This document shows, one piece after another, positions 24,198-37,108 of a stretch of 64,000 bases of DNA; position 1 is the stretch's first letter; each line of letters opens with the position of its first letter. The stretch spans positions 121,293,117 to 121,357,116 of the forward strand of contig OY720639.1 of assembly GCA_963169105.1 (NCBI GenBank). The letters run 5' to 3'. The position numbers and the translations under genes were made by a program. The DNA comes from Ceriagrion tenellum (Eukaryota; Arthropoda; Insecta; Odonata; Coenagrionidae). Below the pieces are notes generated by a model that saw only the letters and a program-made list of their open reading frames with translations, was not told the DNA's origin and made no database searches.

Positions 24198-26289
24198 AGT
24201 TCAATGAAAACCTGGCATCAACCCTTGGGTACTATTCAAATCGTAGAATAGTATTAGTAAAGGCAATCGGACAATAAATACCACTAAAATAAGTGTAATA
24301 TAGTGTAGTCTAGGTACTAAAAGTTAATAATAAAAATAAAACAGAAAATATAATTGTGGAGTTAAAAGAACTAAATGCAGCTTTCATTGGTGGACATAAT
24401 TTAAGTTTTAACGGAAGCGTGGCAGCATCTGTAAAGCAAGCATATTTTTCTCCTACTTCATATCTTATCAAAGCATCATAAAGGACTGTCTTAAATGTTC
24501 ACATTTTCTCACAAATAAACATGGCTATTCAAAGCAGATTCACATTCGGCAACCCACCATGAACACACTACTATTATCTCGACAAATAATTTACGCAGTT
24601 ATTCTGTTGCATCAGTTTTTTCCAGAAATACATCTCAGACAATTTTCTAACCATGGTGGTCAAAGATGTCAGAAATCATGTTGCGCATTATCATTTGATT
24701 GTTTTATGCCTAATAAAACTCGGGCGCGATAAAAATTATTTTTCGATCGAGTAAGCTCAATTACCGTTTTCCAATTGTCCCAACAGTTTCAGAGCTGAAA
24801 TTTATTTGAACAGTTGAAGCGCTTAATTACGCCATTTTTAAACGAATTCCCGGCAATCGCAATCCGCCTCCGGAAAACAAAACTCCGATTCAATTTGGTC
24901 CCAGTCGTCGTCAACGAAATTAATTGCCAGCGTCCAGATCGATTTTCTTGGAAAGCTACTCATCCATCCATCAGAACGGAGCTCATGGGGAAATTGCACT
25001 TGTCTACAATCTTTTTTGGGATAGACAAGGAGACAGCAGGTCTCCATTGAGATAATAATTGTTTTAACGATTAGTTTTGGCACCTAACATTACTTTACAT
25101 TGAAGATGAAAACTGTTAGTGCTTTATTTTAGTAGCAAATATTCAGTTATAGGATAATAATGCGTAAGTAACTTCTAGGTCCTTTTCTCAGTATGAAACC
25201 GGAAAAAAAGCTTAAGGATCCGGTAGACAGTACTAATTAAGCACAGGCTACACTAAAAAATGTACCAGCTTTTAAGTAACTAGCATTTTTAAAGAGTACT
25301 TTATCAGACCGATAGTACCGACGCAATATAATCAGTTAGCTGCCATTTTATACTATTTGTTTTTTTGTAGCAGGAAATTAACGTGAATCTGACTTAATTA
25401 CTGTGGTATTTCTGTAAAATGGTGAAAGTATAATCCATAATTACAAAACTACGTAAATCTAAGAAAACAAAATCATCACAAATTATTTTTAAATAATATT
25501 GTTTGGTCGTGAATTGATGTGAATCGCTTTGAGTAACTTTCTTAGGAATTTTCATTGCTTTATCACGAATAATAAATGTATCGTAGGTTGAATAATGCCG
25601 TTTGGAACTATTCAAACTCACGATAGAAGTACATCATTTACGTACAAAATCAAATACGATTGAAGTATACCCACCTTGGATAGTACTATGCCTTTTATGC
25701 ATAACTATATCAGCAACAACTTTATTAGTATCTACAAAATCGATGGATAGAGTCGTGCATGGATAATTATGCGTGTGTCCGCTCTTGTCATCCAATTGAA
25801 GGTTTATAATTTCTAGGTATAATTGAAAACTAATTGAGAGGTAGATTATCAAACAAAATTATTTTTTATTAAAATTATGGGGAAATACACGGTTAGTTTT
25901 TTTCATTTCCGTAGCGATAAGGTTCGGTTAAATTTGAAAACAAGTAATAACCCCGGCAACGAAATGTATAGTTTCTTTCGCGCTTCTATGAATACATGCT
26001 ACGAGTGCAAAGCCATTTCACTATATCCTATTCAGAAAAAAGTCATTCTATTTACACACGTTCTGTCAAATGGAAGCAACAATTGCTGGCATATTGCAAT
26101 AGTTGCTTCTCTGCGTGCACACCAATTCCGACCTGTTCCGTTCAGTTCAGCTGATCAGTTCCGAAGGCTAGCAATGTAAGTGTGATCGTCTCTTTTTTGT
26201 GTATCTATCACCTCCATCCTATCATCATCGTGTGATCCTCGCCGCATGGCTGCCTCCAATCCTTCAACGTATATTGAAAACAAGTAATA
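24198..26289. other. No recognised feature
   Basis: Overlapping frames on both strands at 24814-25083 (78 and 81 codons) lie in a stretch a little richer in GC than its surroundings, which may be conserved non-coding or former coding DNA, but no motif supports either. Confidence 0.35.
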
Positions 26290-26412
26290 ATAAGTAATAA
26301 ATAAATATATATATATTTATATATTTACATTTATACATAGATATATGTATAAATGTAAATATATAATAATAATGTAATGTAAATATATAATATTATATTT
26401 ACAATATATTTA
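26290..26412. repeat. AT-rich palindromic block
   Basis: Simple-sequence region of TA, TAAT and ATTT steps. It contains a nearly perfect inverted repeat, 'tatttacatttatacata' against 'tatgtataaatgtaaata' (about 26321-26362), and further copies of 'atgtaaatatataat' to its right. It would form a cruciform or hairpin. It is probably simple-sequence slippage and not an origin. Confidence 0.7.
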
Positions 26413-29400
26413 CAACTCGTTTGATTATTTGAACAATACCTTTTTTTTAAGTAATCTTGGAGTTGAAAGTTTAATGCTGATTGTTGACTTCAAACCTTTC
26501 CGAAGAGCATTACATTTTCCTATGGACAGCCAACAGCATTCATTGCTTGGAATGCGAAGTTTTAGCGTTATACTTATATTATTAAATAAATTATGTAAAA
26601 AAGTTTTAAATGGTCGAGAGAAATGTTGTTTTCACATTCCCAGTATATTATATACGTTTATTTTAACATATTCCATCATTGCACATTAACAACATTCAAT
26701 TAATTTCCCTTAGCAGTTGCCCGATTCTACACGAAATGGCAGTAAAATTCATGGATCGGCACTTTCACTGCCGGTAAGTACTTCCAATAGTGCCAATTTC
26801 CAATAGTACCCGGTTGTAACGAAATAGAAAAAATATTTCTTTGTTGTCACCGAATACCGGCACTTTTTTCCTGGCCTAGTGCTAAGTACTTAGTCCATAA
26901 GCGAAGCGGCATCATCGTTTGACCACCAAATTTTGCTAGAACTGTTGTCCTATTTTATAAATCGTCGATTGTATCAAGAATTTGTGTATATTTTGTGATA
27001 CATTAGGAGCAAACGGTGATTTTACGCGTGAATTATTTTGATAATACACTATCAATAATTAGACATATTTTCGAAGAAAAAAGTATAATACACGAAGCCG
27101 CTTTGAGATCCGTGATGAATGACCCATATGGTGAATACTCGGCCAGACGCAGAAAGAATAAATGGGGCTACTTGAGACTGGTGAGATTAAAAGTGCTAAG
27201 GAATCTCATGAGTAAAACATTACTGTAAAGATCATCGAATGAAAACATGAGTCAAACATGCAAAGTAGAAAACATTGACGAGTTGACCATAAACAGCATA
27301 CAAGCAACAGTAGCACGAGGTAAGCTAGAAAGACTGAATATGTCCTTTGAATATTCAGGAGAAAAATGAAGAGGTCAATCGACGCAAGCCAACATGGCAC
27401 CATCAGATTTATATCTGACGATGATGTAGTCACTATCACTCTACTCAGATTAAATTAATGCAAATCGGGAAATACTTCTGACCAAGCGTATTCCGATTTC
27501 CGTTATCCATGCACCCCTCAACCCTGCATAAAAACCCAATACCTATCCGTATTCCAAAACGCATGTCTACTGACCCTGAAATGTTTCCGCATCGAATTTT
27601 TTGGGTGCTGCACAACTGGCAACTTTCTCATCCAAAACGCCGTTTGCATTTGTCTTCCTCCGCCCACCCACCCATTCTTTCACTAGCCAGACTTAAAGAA
27701 TGCACAATAGTAGTGTGGTGGGTGACACTTGGATCTCGCATGGAAATGAAGTATCTCTTCGTGAAATTGTATATGTATTACCTACTTCAGCTCGACATCT
27801 ATTTATTCATAATGGTAGAGCACCTTTGCCAAGTCCGCCTCAATTATATGGCATTAATTAGGAGTCTTTTATTTCGTTTAGGTCAACGTTGTAAACACAC
27901 ATGCACATCTATTAGTAAAAACACTCCGGTCAGACCGGGTGTTCAATGTCATCTCTGCGTAACCAAACATTCACGATATCGGGGAACGGCCATTGTAACA
28001 TCGGAAATGGAAGCTATTCTATTTTTTTGAGCACTTGCTCCAGAGACCATTGGAAATGCAAACAAAATTACGGTGCCGTTCATTAAAATGCATGTTCATG
28101 GAAAATATGAGTGTTATGAGTTCTTTTTGAGGTTTTTTATAGCTGAAGGTGAAAAAAAACACACGTCGTCAACACAGATTACTTTGAAATTCCGCAAGTA
28201 AAAACGCACACATAATTACACGAAGCATGGTAATGCCATGAATCTGACCATTTTCTGGTATGAAATATTTTTGTTCAATTTATTATTCAACCAGTTATTC
28301 TTTCCTTTAAATGCGTTTATTTCTATTTATTAGCTGTGCATGAGGACCCTGGAATTTATCTTAGTCACGGTGATTTCCAGCCAATCAGCCATTACTTTTC
28401 TGTTTTATTGTTATCTAATTGCTTTAAGTTTACACAATACTTATTACAAAGTTATACATATTTGCTTGAACATTCTTTTGCCAATCGCATTTTGATTATG
28501 TCCACATTTCACTCAATATTTTCCACCTCAAAAGTTTCATGGTGAATCTAGAGGAGATTTTACACTAAGATTACATTATATTAAATAAGGTAAAATAATA
28601 GAAAGGCAAATACTTAATCACGATTAGGTTATTCTAATATATTCGAGCCCCTAGGATGCAGTTGACGCCTACGACGCAGAGTTTTCAGAGAGTATACAGA
28701 CAGCATCTGTCACAAGTAAATCCACTTTAATACTGTTTATATTTTGCATTCATATTAACCATGCCCCTTATCCGCAGTGATTGCAAAAGGCTACTGTACA
28801 ACTTTCAGTTGTAATAGACTTCTCTAAAGCAAATATAACGTTCACCTTGTCATCAATGAAGCGGAAAACGGGAATTGACCGTAAAAATTGATGTGGATTT
28901 TAATTTGAAGCACAAGCTTCAAAACTCACGTGTTCATAACAGCTTCTCTGATTTAACGTTCAACGCAAATGTAGAATGCACCCGTGCCGTCCACTGAGCC
29001 ATGAGTTTAAGGGCTTAAAACTATTTTTTGAGGAAGGTAAGAGTTGTATAGTGCAATTGGTGCGAGCAGGAAATAGAGATTCAAAGCAGAAAATAGCTCT
29101 TGACCTAGTTTCCCCCAACGAAAGATATAATTGCCGATAAATTGCACTCATTTCACTGGATTGTTTCATTTTTTAACCATTACCCAGCTGTTCTTTTTTT
29201 TTGATACCTGCGACGTAATATAGAGCTCTGCTTCCACTTCATAGATATGAGAGAAGTCAATAAAATATCCAATGATAGCATGAGATAGAATACCCTATGA
29301 AAACTGAGTTCCTTCGAACAACTGAATACATAAAGGCAAAACTTCCAGAATGAGTTAAATATACTTCATTGAGCTACCATTTATAGATATGCCAGGAGGT

Positions 29401-30099
29401 TTTCCCATGTCAGAATAATAACAAATTTTATTTCGTGGTTTTTCGTGGGAATGGGTTGCCCGTACACTTTCATGCTAAAAGAACGGGAATAATTATAACA
29501 TGTTCGTCAATTTTCTGCAAAGATATGTGACCTCTCCTGAACTGCTCATTTTCCGCAAAGAACATACAAGATATTCAGTGATATGGTATGAGAGCTCATT
29601 TATTATATAATTAATTAGTTGAAAAAGTGAATAAATTTTAATAGAAGATAAATATTAAGTACTTATTGTGAATTCATAGATTTAAAACGTTTATTTATCC
29701 TCTATACGAGGCAAATAATGATGAAATTTTTTTTGAGAGTACACAATTGAGTGAAATATTTGCCATCCTTGGGTATACTATTTTATAACCTTGCCCCTAC
29801 AAAACGAATAAACGTTTGATATTTAGTGGTTCTATGTTGAAGGGATGATTATAAAGAAAGGAGCAACTCTGCTCGTTACATTGGACCTTTTTCCTAAGGG
29901 AAAATATAGTATAAAATGCCCAGGTTTTTTATATTTAAAAAATGTCATGCAGCTTACAAGCATGACTTGGTATTTTAGAATTATTGAGGCAGTAAAGGAC
30001 TGCATTAACCAAATGGCTATAAACATCACATAGTTGTGCCAAGGTAGATTATTGACCATATATACCCCAAGATTTTGATCATAATTTGAGAACAGTATG
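26413..30099. other. No recognised feature
   Basis: The longest frame of the window (173 codons, 27509-28030, plus) lies here; it has no signal peptide, domain or repeat and its composition is that of random AT-rich DNA. The block at 29480-29521 ('gggaataattataacatgtt', 'cgtcaattttctgc') recurs at 30543-30586 inside a reverse-transcriptase fragment, so it is probably another scrap of that LINE on the minus strand. Confidence 0.4.
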
Positions 30100-30670
30100 T
30101 CTGCATAACCAGCTCTTATCGTGGATATATCATTAGCACCAGCACTTCTGAGTAAGTATTAGTTGCCTAGTAGTTTTGTTAAAATTAAGGGCAAAATTAT
30201 TTTTTACAGCCAATTATCAAATGGTACTAATATCCTAATTTTCTTTAGCAATTACATCGCTCATCAACTCGCTCATATGGCAATCGCAGTTAATCTGAGG
30301 GTCTTCAGCAAAAAACATTTAAGACAGCAAAACAATAAGAGAGGGCCGAGCATTAAGCCTTGAGGGACTCCAGAGAGGGACGTTTGTCCAGTGAGATGTA
30401 CTCTCCGTTCTTGTCTGCCTGTTGATGCTATTTTGAATAAGAGTCAAACAAATTTAGTGAGGAACAGGAAAAGTTAAGTTTATTCATGTTTAGGAGAATT
30501 GATACTTGATTTTTAAGGCTAACAACATTAGTGAAATCAAATAAGACGGGTATAATTATAACATATCCGTCAATTTTCTACATAGACGTTTTTCAGAAAC
30601 CATATTGGACAGGATCATTCATGTTAATTCTGTTTAGATTTTCAACCTGCAGGAAAACAACCGTTTCAAA
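30100..30670 (-). pseudogene. Decayed Jockey/CR1-like LINE reverse transcriptase
   Basis: On the minus strand, after shifting frames, the usual motifs appear in order: 'MNDPVQYGF' (Q-x-G-F block, about 30630), 'VLFDFTNVV' (first catalytic block F-D-F-T-K-A-F, with its second half lost), 'LNFSCSSLNLFDSY', 'SGVPQGLMLGPLL' (30376-30336), 'FAEDPQI' (30313-30292, the second catalytic block F-A-D-D with one substitution) and 'ALNFNKT'. The distance between PQG and FAED is about 50 nt too short, so there is an internal deletion. Stops and frame changes are frequent. It was never noticed as a frame because of this decay; the longest frame here (66 codons, plus) is a shadow. Confidence 0.7.
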
Positions 30671-32616
30671 TCATTTAGTGTGCGAGCAAAGATTAGAGGT
30701 TAAGCGATAATCGCAGGGAGTGCCTGTTTTTCACCATTAAATCCGTGTGATTGGAGAAATGAAGGATGAAAAAATTAACGGAAGCAGTACTATTTACGAA
30801 GCCATTTTAAATTTTACTAAGATACCACGAATATCGACAGAGTTACTTCCAGAGATGGATGACGTATTACTCAGCGTATCAGATATTACGCATTTGAAGA
30901 CGGAATAATTTTTATTAAAAGCTATGAGTGATTATAAATAAGGTTCGTCGGGAAGCATTTATTTACGTAATTTATTGATAATTCATAAGTAGGTTGCTTG
31001 CTTTAACTCTGAGAAAGAGCGTTCAGTTCTTTCCAAGCCTGGATAGGCTCAGTTTTGCTGCAAAACAGTGGCTAGGTAATATCTTCACTTGGCCTACATC
31101 ACGAATTTTCGTATTTCACCCGAAGATATAAGGCGATAATCTCACAATCAGTATAAGCATCATGTCTTATTGTTTGAATGAAAATTCTACAGATCTATCT
31201 TGTTCCTTCGGTTTTTGTTTAAGGTCATGTGTCATCAATGGAGCTAAAAATTGCCGAGGTTCACAGGCACGCCAAGGGGCACTGCGTTTTAAACTGTCCT
31301 AATATTTTGAATTTAGTAATTCCAATTTAAATCTTCGAAGGTAAAACAAAAAATTTTCCAGCCGCTGGCAGCAATGTTCTACTGAAACTTTAATGCATAA
31401 AAATTTATGACACCACAAAAAACAGTTTGAGATGGAAGCAGATAATGGGTATTAAATTTGTAGAGAATTGAAATTTTCTCATGTGAAGAAAGGAAGTGTA
31501 CAGGGGATCGAGAATGTATTGTAACTTCTTCAGAAGAACCGATGGCGCAAAGATCAAGGAGTGTATTACAATTTTCCGCATGATAAATTGATTGCGGTGA
31601 GACAAGATTAAGGTAAGAGAAGTAAATACGAGTGAAATTCCTGATACGGGATCAGTCATCCTGAAATACATCAGCATCGAAGTCTATTAGTATATTTTCA
31701 GTTTCGACTACATATACATGTTCAATATAGTACGAGAGATACCATATTTAGTCATCTATAAGACCTATCCTAGCTCCCTCAAGATGTTTACCTGGATGAG
31801 TGAAATTAATAAAAAGGAGTTTCCTAACCTTTCATTCTATTAACGATTCAAATTCTTGCCTATTATAATTTACCTGTCGATTGCTCTCTTCTCGAACGGC
31901 CAAATATTATTTTTTATATCAAGTTCAACGCACTATAGGAATATTTGTGCCAGTAAATTTGAATCTGAGACCCATGAGAAGGCAGGCGAAACAGGGGCCC
32001 ATGAGAAAAACTAATCCACTGTTTTACCCGCATGATCCTGTTTCAAACAGCTAGTTGAATTATTTCGATCTAGATTTTTCTATTCACATTTTTTAAAAGT
32101 AAAATGCATCTCTTGTTCTTAAAAATACAAATTGGTGATTCAAAATCGAATTATCAGGTGTTCTTTTTGGCATGTCGTGTTTGCCAGTAGGCGTATGCGC
32201 AAGCAGTTACCTGGACACTCTTATCATGCGAAGATAGGAAGTGTACAGGGGATCGAGAATATGTTGTAATTTTGTTTAGCCATTTAATGTAATGGATCGG
32301 TTTCCCCACCCGGCTACAAGGGGGACCGACGTGATGTCGCATTCAGTGCGTTTTGGCGTCGTGCGCCTACTCTGTAATTGTTGGGATCCCCGAGCTGTCA
32401 GGTTTTACGATTACGCAATGGGCAACGTGAATTTGGTGTCCCTGGGAAAAATCTAACAGTCCCACAGGCAAATCACCCCATTTTTTGAGTGAAATGAGAG
32501 ACGAACCACACGCAGAGATGCTGGATAAATTCAACTTTAACGAAACACTCATGAATAAAGAACAATTAGTAAATGAAAATTACAATACGCTTCAATAGAG
32601 CGTACGAGAAAACAAT
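30671..32616. other. Unassigned; holds a dispersed 48-bp repeat pair
   Basis: No gene recognised. 'ggaagtgtacaggggatcga' with its surroundings occurs at 31480-31527 and 32225-32272, about seven mismatches over 48 bp. The two copies are direct repeats 745 bp apart. Confidence 0.5.
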
Positions 32617-33932
32617 TTTGAGGGGGACCCAAAAGTAACGGGAATGGCGCGGTGGGGGGGGGGGCGGCGGAGTAAGGGATTGCGTTCTCCAGTAAAGGGT
32701 TCTAAGCAATGACTTTTCCTGAGTCAGTGTGCGAAGCCTGGTTGCTCTGAGTGCATCCGTTCGTCTGTGGGATTTGTTTCAGTAAACAAACTTTTTCTGT
32801 TTTAGCGAAAACGTGTAATGGCTGACTGCCGGAAGCAACGCGCCGCTGTGAGGTTTTGTTTTCTGTTGGGGAAAACTCCCGCAGAAACTCCTTTGATGCT
32901 TAAAACAGCTTATGTAGATATTGCCCTAAGTAAAACACATGTCTACGACTAGTTTTCGCGTTTCAAGAATGGAGATATGTCGATTGAAGACCAACCTCGT
33001 TCTGGGCGCCCGTCAACTTCAAAAACGGACGACAATGTTGCAAAAATCAACACCCTTGTTCGTGAAGACCGTCGCCGAACCATTGATGAACTTTGTGAGA
33101 TGTCTGAAGTGTCATGAAGTTCAATTCAGAGGATTATATCTGAAGATTTACACATGAGAAGGGTTGCAGCCAAACTTGTCCCTCGCCTTCTCATTGACGA
33201 CGAAAGGGAGCGTCGACTTCAGACCTCTCTTGAGCTGCAAGATCAGTTGAAAGAGGACCCAGATTTTTTTGATAAGGTCGTAACTGGTGATGAATCGTGG
33301 TGCTATGGATACGACCCAGAAACAAAGCAGCAATCAAGCCAATGGAAGACAGCTGACTCTCCCCGTCCAAAAAAAGCACGCCAAGTGAAGTCGAACATCA
33401 AGACAATGCTCATTTGTTTCTTCGATTGCAGAGGTGTTGTGCACGCGAAATTTGTTCCTCCGGGCCAGACGGTCAACCAGTAATTCTACCTAGAGCTTTT
33501 GAGGAGGTTAAGGGAGAATATCCGGAAAAAAAGGGCGGATCTTTGGCGCACAGGTGATTGGTTCTTCCACCACGACAACGCACCTGCCCACACCACGCTG
33601 TCTGTGAAGCAGTTTTTGACCAAAAACGGCATGACGCCAATTGTTCACCCCCCCTATTCACCAGACCTTGCCCACTGCGACTTCTTTTTATTTCCTAGAC
33701 TCAAAAGGGACATGAAAGGAAAACGTGTTGGGACTGTAGAGGAGGTAAAACAAAAATCGCTGGAAGGCCTAAAGAACATTAAAATAAGAGAATTTAAAAA
33801 CTGTTTTGAACAATGGAAAAAACGACGAGATAAATGTGTTACAGTCAATGGGGATTACTTTGAAGGTGATCAAAATTTGGTCTGAAAAGAGTTATAACGA
33901 AATTTCCGTTATTTTTGGGTCCTCCGTCGTAT
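32617..33932 (+). mobile_element. mariner element, nearly full length
   Basis: An about 1.3-kb element, the normal size for mariner. The left inverted repeat starts about 32619 ('gagggggacccaaaagtaac', then 'gggaatg') and the right end is its reverse complement ('ttatttttgggtcctccgtc', about 33909-33928, followed by 'gta' and then TA). The transposase gene occupies most of the inside. A TA is present at the right border; the left border has 'tt' where TA is expected, so the target duplication has changed on one side. A G run sits at 32651-32664 between the left repeat and the gene. Three stops make it non-autonomous. Confidence 0.9.
32818..33885 (+). pseudogene. mariner transposase, inactivated by three stop codons
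   Basis: This encodes the transposase that cuts and pastes the surrounding element in the nucleus. From the ATG at 32818 one frame runs to the stop at 33883-33885 without any frameshift (355 residues, close to the usual 340-350). The N-terminal half has the DNA-binding region and the linker 'EDQPRSGRPST' (about residues 60-70). The catalytic triad is complete: D158 in 'VVTGDESWCYGYDP', D253 in 'FFHHDNAPAH', D288 in 'YSPDLAHCDFFLFP', with 34 residues between the last two (D,D34D). Nonsense codons sit at 32950-32952 (after 'HVYD', where W is expected), 33115-33117 (after 'SEVS', where R is expected, a CGA to TGA change) and 33481-33483 (after 'GQTVNQ', where E is expected). Each is one base change, so the copy is young compared with the LINE remains. 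Confidence 0.93.
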
Positions 33933-35584
33933 ACCCTCAAGTTTACACTAAATGAACCAAGCATTAACTATGCTGATGGAAGGTGAATTCTGATGGGTTG
34001 ATGATAATGAATGTAAAATAATAATATGGATGAGAATGCAACCGAATAATTAAGGGATGATAGTGAATGACAATTAAACACTGCTTATTACAAGAGGATC
34101 CCGAACCGTTTTGATAGGATGGGTGATTAAATTAACAATATACGTCTGCGTACAAAATTGAACAGACGTAAAGTAGTTCCAAAAGTTAAACAATCACATT
34201 CTCCAAAGGAGTTGAAGATTTTCCAAAGAATAAAATAACTCCATCTTCGAGTTTGAAGCTTAGGCAATCAATATTTGCTAGACATTAATCGCATGGTCAT
34301 GAATTGAATTTAATCAGCGGTCATGAGTCCGAAGATTGGCTTTTTGCAGCTCCCCAGCCCACTCTTATCTCCGACAACCGCTTCATTTTCACATAATTTT
34401 GTTCTTTCAAATCGTTCACAATTTGGTAGATGGATTCTTTTCTATATCTTACGCTGCAATTCTTCCAATTTGATAATTTTGATTTTGTTTGCAGCAGGCT
34501 ATTGGGTCACCAGAAGGGGAACTTAATTGTCATCACGGATCAGAGGAAACGATGATAATTATGGAGAAAAAATTATGCTTGATCTGTGTAAACCAATGGC
34601 TCGATTATTTGGCATAATTTTTGTCACATGTTTAGACTCCATGAGAATGGCTCCCTAAGAATGTTCTCCTTGTTATCGATGGATAGAATAACAAACAAAA
34701 CTTTATAAATGCGGTTAGGTATTGTAAATGTGGTACACACCTTAAGTAAAAATTTTCCACTCAGTGGATGGTTACTCAAGGTGCCAACATGATTCTCGTT
34801 AACTTCTGTAATGAATGATTAACAGATATTCCCATTGTGAAAACATCCTCCTGAAGCCAAATTGGCTATAATATCAATGTAATGACAAAAACAGACGCTC
34901 ATGAATATATCTTATTTTGACGCATAGCCTGGAAAAATTTCTTCTAACTCAAGACGGACATTGCGGCGAGCGTATACAACTGCTTTACTCTTAGGTTGGA
35001 ATAAATATTAGACTTAAATTTCCGGTAACAAAATTCAGCCCCTCAATAGTACTGTCTTCGTCGTGAAGTTACCATCTGCATATTCTCTGCTGCTTTATGA
35101 CAGCATTTAATTTTTCCAATGTTGATGTTTTTTCCTAACGATCCTAGGATTTTTATTATCTTTCCCTCATATATAAGAGAAATCTCTTTGATCTCTTTCC
35201 CCGAATTCTTAATTAAAAGCTCCCGAAGGAAGGAAATACAACACTAATTTCTCTCCCAACCTATTTCCGTAATGCCCCCAAATTCTCCGTCCTTCCAATC
35301 TTATCTTTTACCCAGCCCTCTCAATCTCTTCGTCCTTATCCTCTCCTTTGCTTTCAACACCTACCTCTTCTAATTATGAAAATGACCTCTGACCTATGTG
35401 CATTACTGGTTTAAATGTTCAACCTACACACGAATATGAGCCACTGATTTCCCCTAAATATTTTGTGTCAATCCCGATTACATCTATACCCAAACTAATC
35501 ATTTTCTATCTAGAGGGAGATGTAGAGGGATTAAATTGAACGTACATTTCTGTTGACTCTCTGCTGAGTTACAGGTCTTCATAT
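33933..35584. other. No recognised feature
   Basis: AT-rich, with a pyrimidine-rich stretch at 35200-35370. No gene or repeat recognised. Confidence 0.4.
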
Positions 35585-35790
35585 AAAGTGAAACCTGCCT
35601 CCGTGGCCACCTCCCTTAAGCGGTCACCTTTCCAAGCGGCCGATTTTTTCAGGAACATAATGAATTTCACATGCATATAAGCAATGTAAATTTTCCCTCC
35701 ATTCAGCTTTCATTTCTTAAGCGATCATTATATCTCATAGGCCCGGTAGTGGTCGCCCAATACAAGTTGCATTGTATTTAATATTTTGTC
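35585..35790. mobile_element. Possible Tigger/pogo-type transposon end
   Basis: The segment begins 'agtgaaacctgcctccgtgg' and repeats the phrase 'aagcggtcacc', 'aagcggcc', 'aagcgatca' at short spacing. Tigger/pogo elements often start with CAGTGAAACCT followed by this kind of 'aagcggcc' repetition. No transposase domain can be read downstream, and the other end was not found, so the assignment rests on this resemblance alone. Confidence 0.35.
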
Positions 35791-36427
35791 TTCAGATTTT
35801 CCACTTTAAATTCTTGGATATTTTCCTTCCCGCATTCATTCCACAGCTATAATTTATCATTCTCCCCATCACAAAAAGATAGTAGCTGTTAGGCTTATGT
35901 AAACTGTGACACATATTAAAGAGAGATTTATTAATTTATTTAGTTATTAATAATAATAGTCGAATCTGCAATTTTTAGTTACTATAACATAAAATGCCTT
36001 TACAAAAACTAGAAAAGTGGTCTAATAAAAAGGGAAAGGTGTCTATGATCGATAAATAACCAAGGTGGTCATCATTTTAAGATCACGGATCAAGTTAAAA
36101 GTAAAAGATTATTGGGGACGAATATTGAATATCAGAGAGATATTTCAGCAGAGAACTGTGCGTATGATTTCTAAACATCAGTGAAACAACGATGGAGCAT
36201 TCCGAGGATTTGAAATTCTTACTCCAAAGAAAAGCGGTTGTCCCAAATTATCCGGTGAAAAAATTACTGACAAGAATTAGGCATTGGTCTTTATGATACA
36301 TTTTGGGAAATGAACATATGTTAAGTTATGAAAGTCTCTGGGATTGAGCGTTTGTAACGAAAGAAGTTGTTATCTGCCATTCAGGAAAACCTGGTAAGCG
36401 GAATGATTGAACAGACTCTTGGGATGA
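35791..36427. other. No recognised feature
   Basis: Might include a decayed body of the possible Tigger element, but no domain is readable. Confidence 0.3.
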
Positions 36428-36578
36428 ATGGCATGGACTATGAAAAATTCTCATTAATGATAACTAAGGATGAATTGAACGATTTTGTTCTAAGTTGTGA
36501 TTAATACGACTCCATAACTGAAATAACTATAACTTCATAGTAGGAAATAAAATATATGATTTTAATGAAAGTCTTCAG
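36428..36578 (+). repeat. 151-bp direct repeat, copy 1
   Basis: Matches 36958-37108 over 151 bp with two substitutions (about 99% identical), offset 530 bp, same orientation. Starts 'atggcatggactatgaaaaa' and ends 'aatgaaagtcttcag'. Non-coding. The near identity points to a recent event. Confidence 0.9.
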
Positions 36579-36957
36579 AATGTAAGCACTGATTTGAATA
36601 TTAATAATTTGTTGAACTCTTACTCATTCATATGTTACGCCATCATCATGAATACTACCAAGAATGCTGATATTGAGAATTGAAAATTTCGAAACTTTTA
36701 CCAAAATAGAGATCTTAGCCAATATGGAGTACGACTTTAGTGACAGATACACACAGGTACTCCATGAACCTTCCCTTTGAGGGAATTTACATGCTTCTAA
36801 TTTAGAATCTAAATGGATCATTACTGTAAACGGCAGAATTCATCTTCCCTTACGGCCTTGAATTATTATTACTGGCCGGCAAAATATCACTCTGATATAT
36901 ACAAACAGGGATCACTATACTTGTTCAAAAAATATCTGAAGGCTACTTCCAAATGCC
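36579..36957. other. 379-bp spacer between the direct repeats
   Basis: No primer-binding site next to the left repeat and no polypurine tract before the right one, so it does not look like the inside of a small LTR element. A 65-codon minus-strand frame here has no motif. Confidence 0.5.
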
Positions 36958-37108
36958 ATGGCATGGACTATGAAAAATTCTCATTAATGATAACTAAGTA
37001 TGAATTGAACGATTTTGTTCTAAGTTGTGATTAATACGACACCATAACTGAAATAACTATAACTTCATAGTAGGAAATAAAATATATGATTTTAATGAAA
37101 GTCTTCAG
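36958..37108 (+). repeat. 151-bp direct repeat, copy 2
   Basis: Partner of 36428-36578. Flanks of the two copies differ on both sides, so the boundaries of the duplication are sharp. Confidence 0.9.

Noticed and set aside
26290..26412. Replication origin or matrix attachment site
   Set aside because: Only AT richness and simple repeats; nothing specific.
27509..28030. 173-codon open frame, the longest in the window
   Set aside because: No domain, no signal or membrane pattern, random-like composition; length is expected by chance in 64 kb of this composition.
36428..37108. Small LTR element (TRIM) with 149-bp terminal repeats starting TG and ending CA
   Set aside because: No target-site duplication, no primer-binding site and no polypurine tract.
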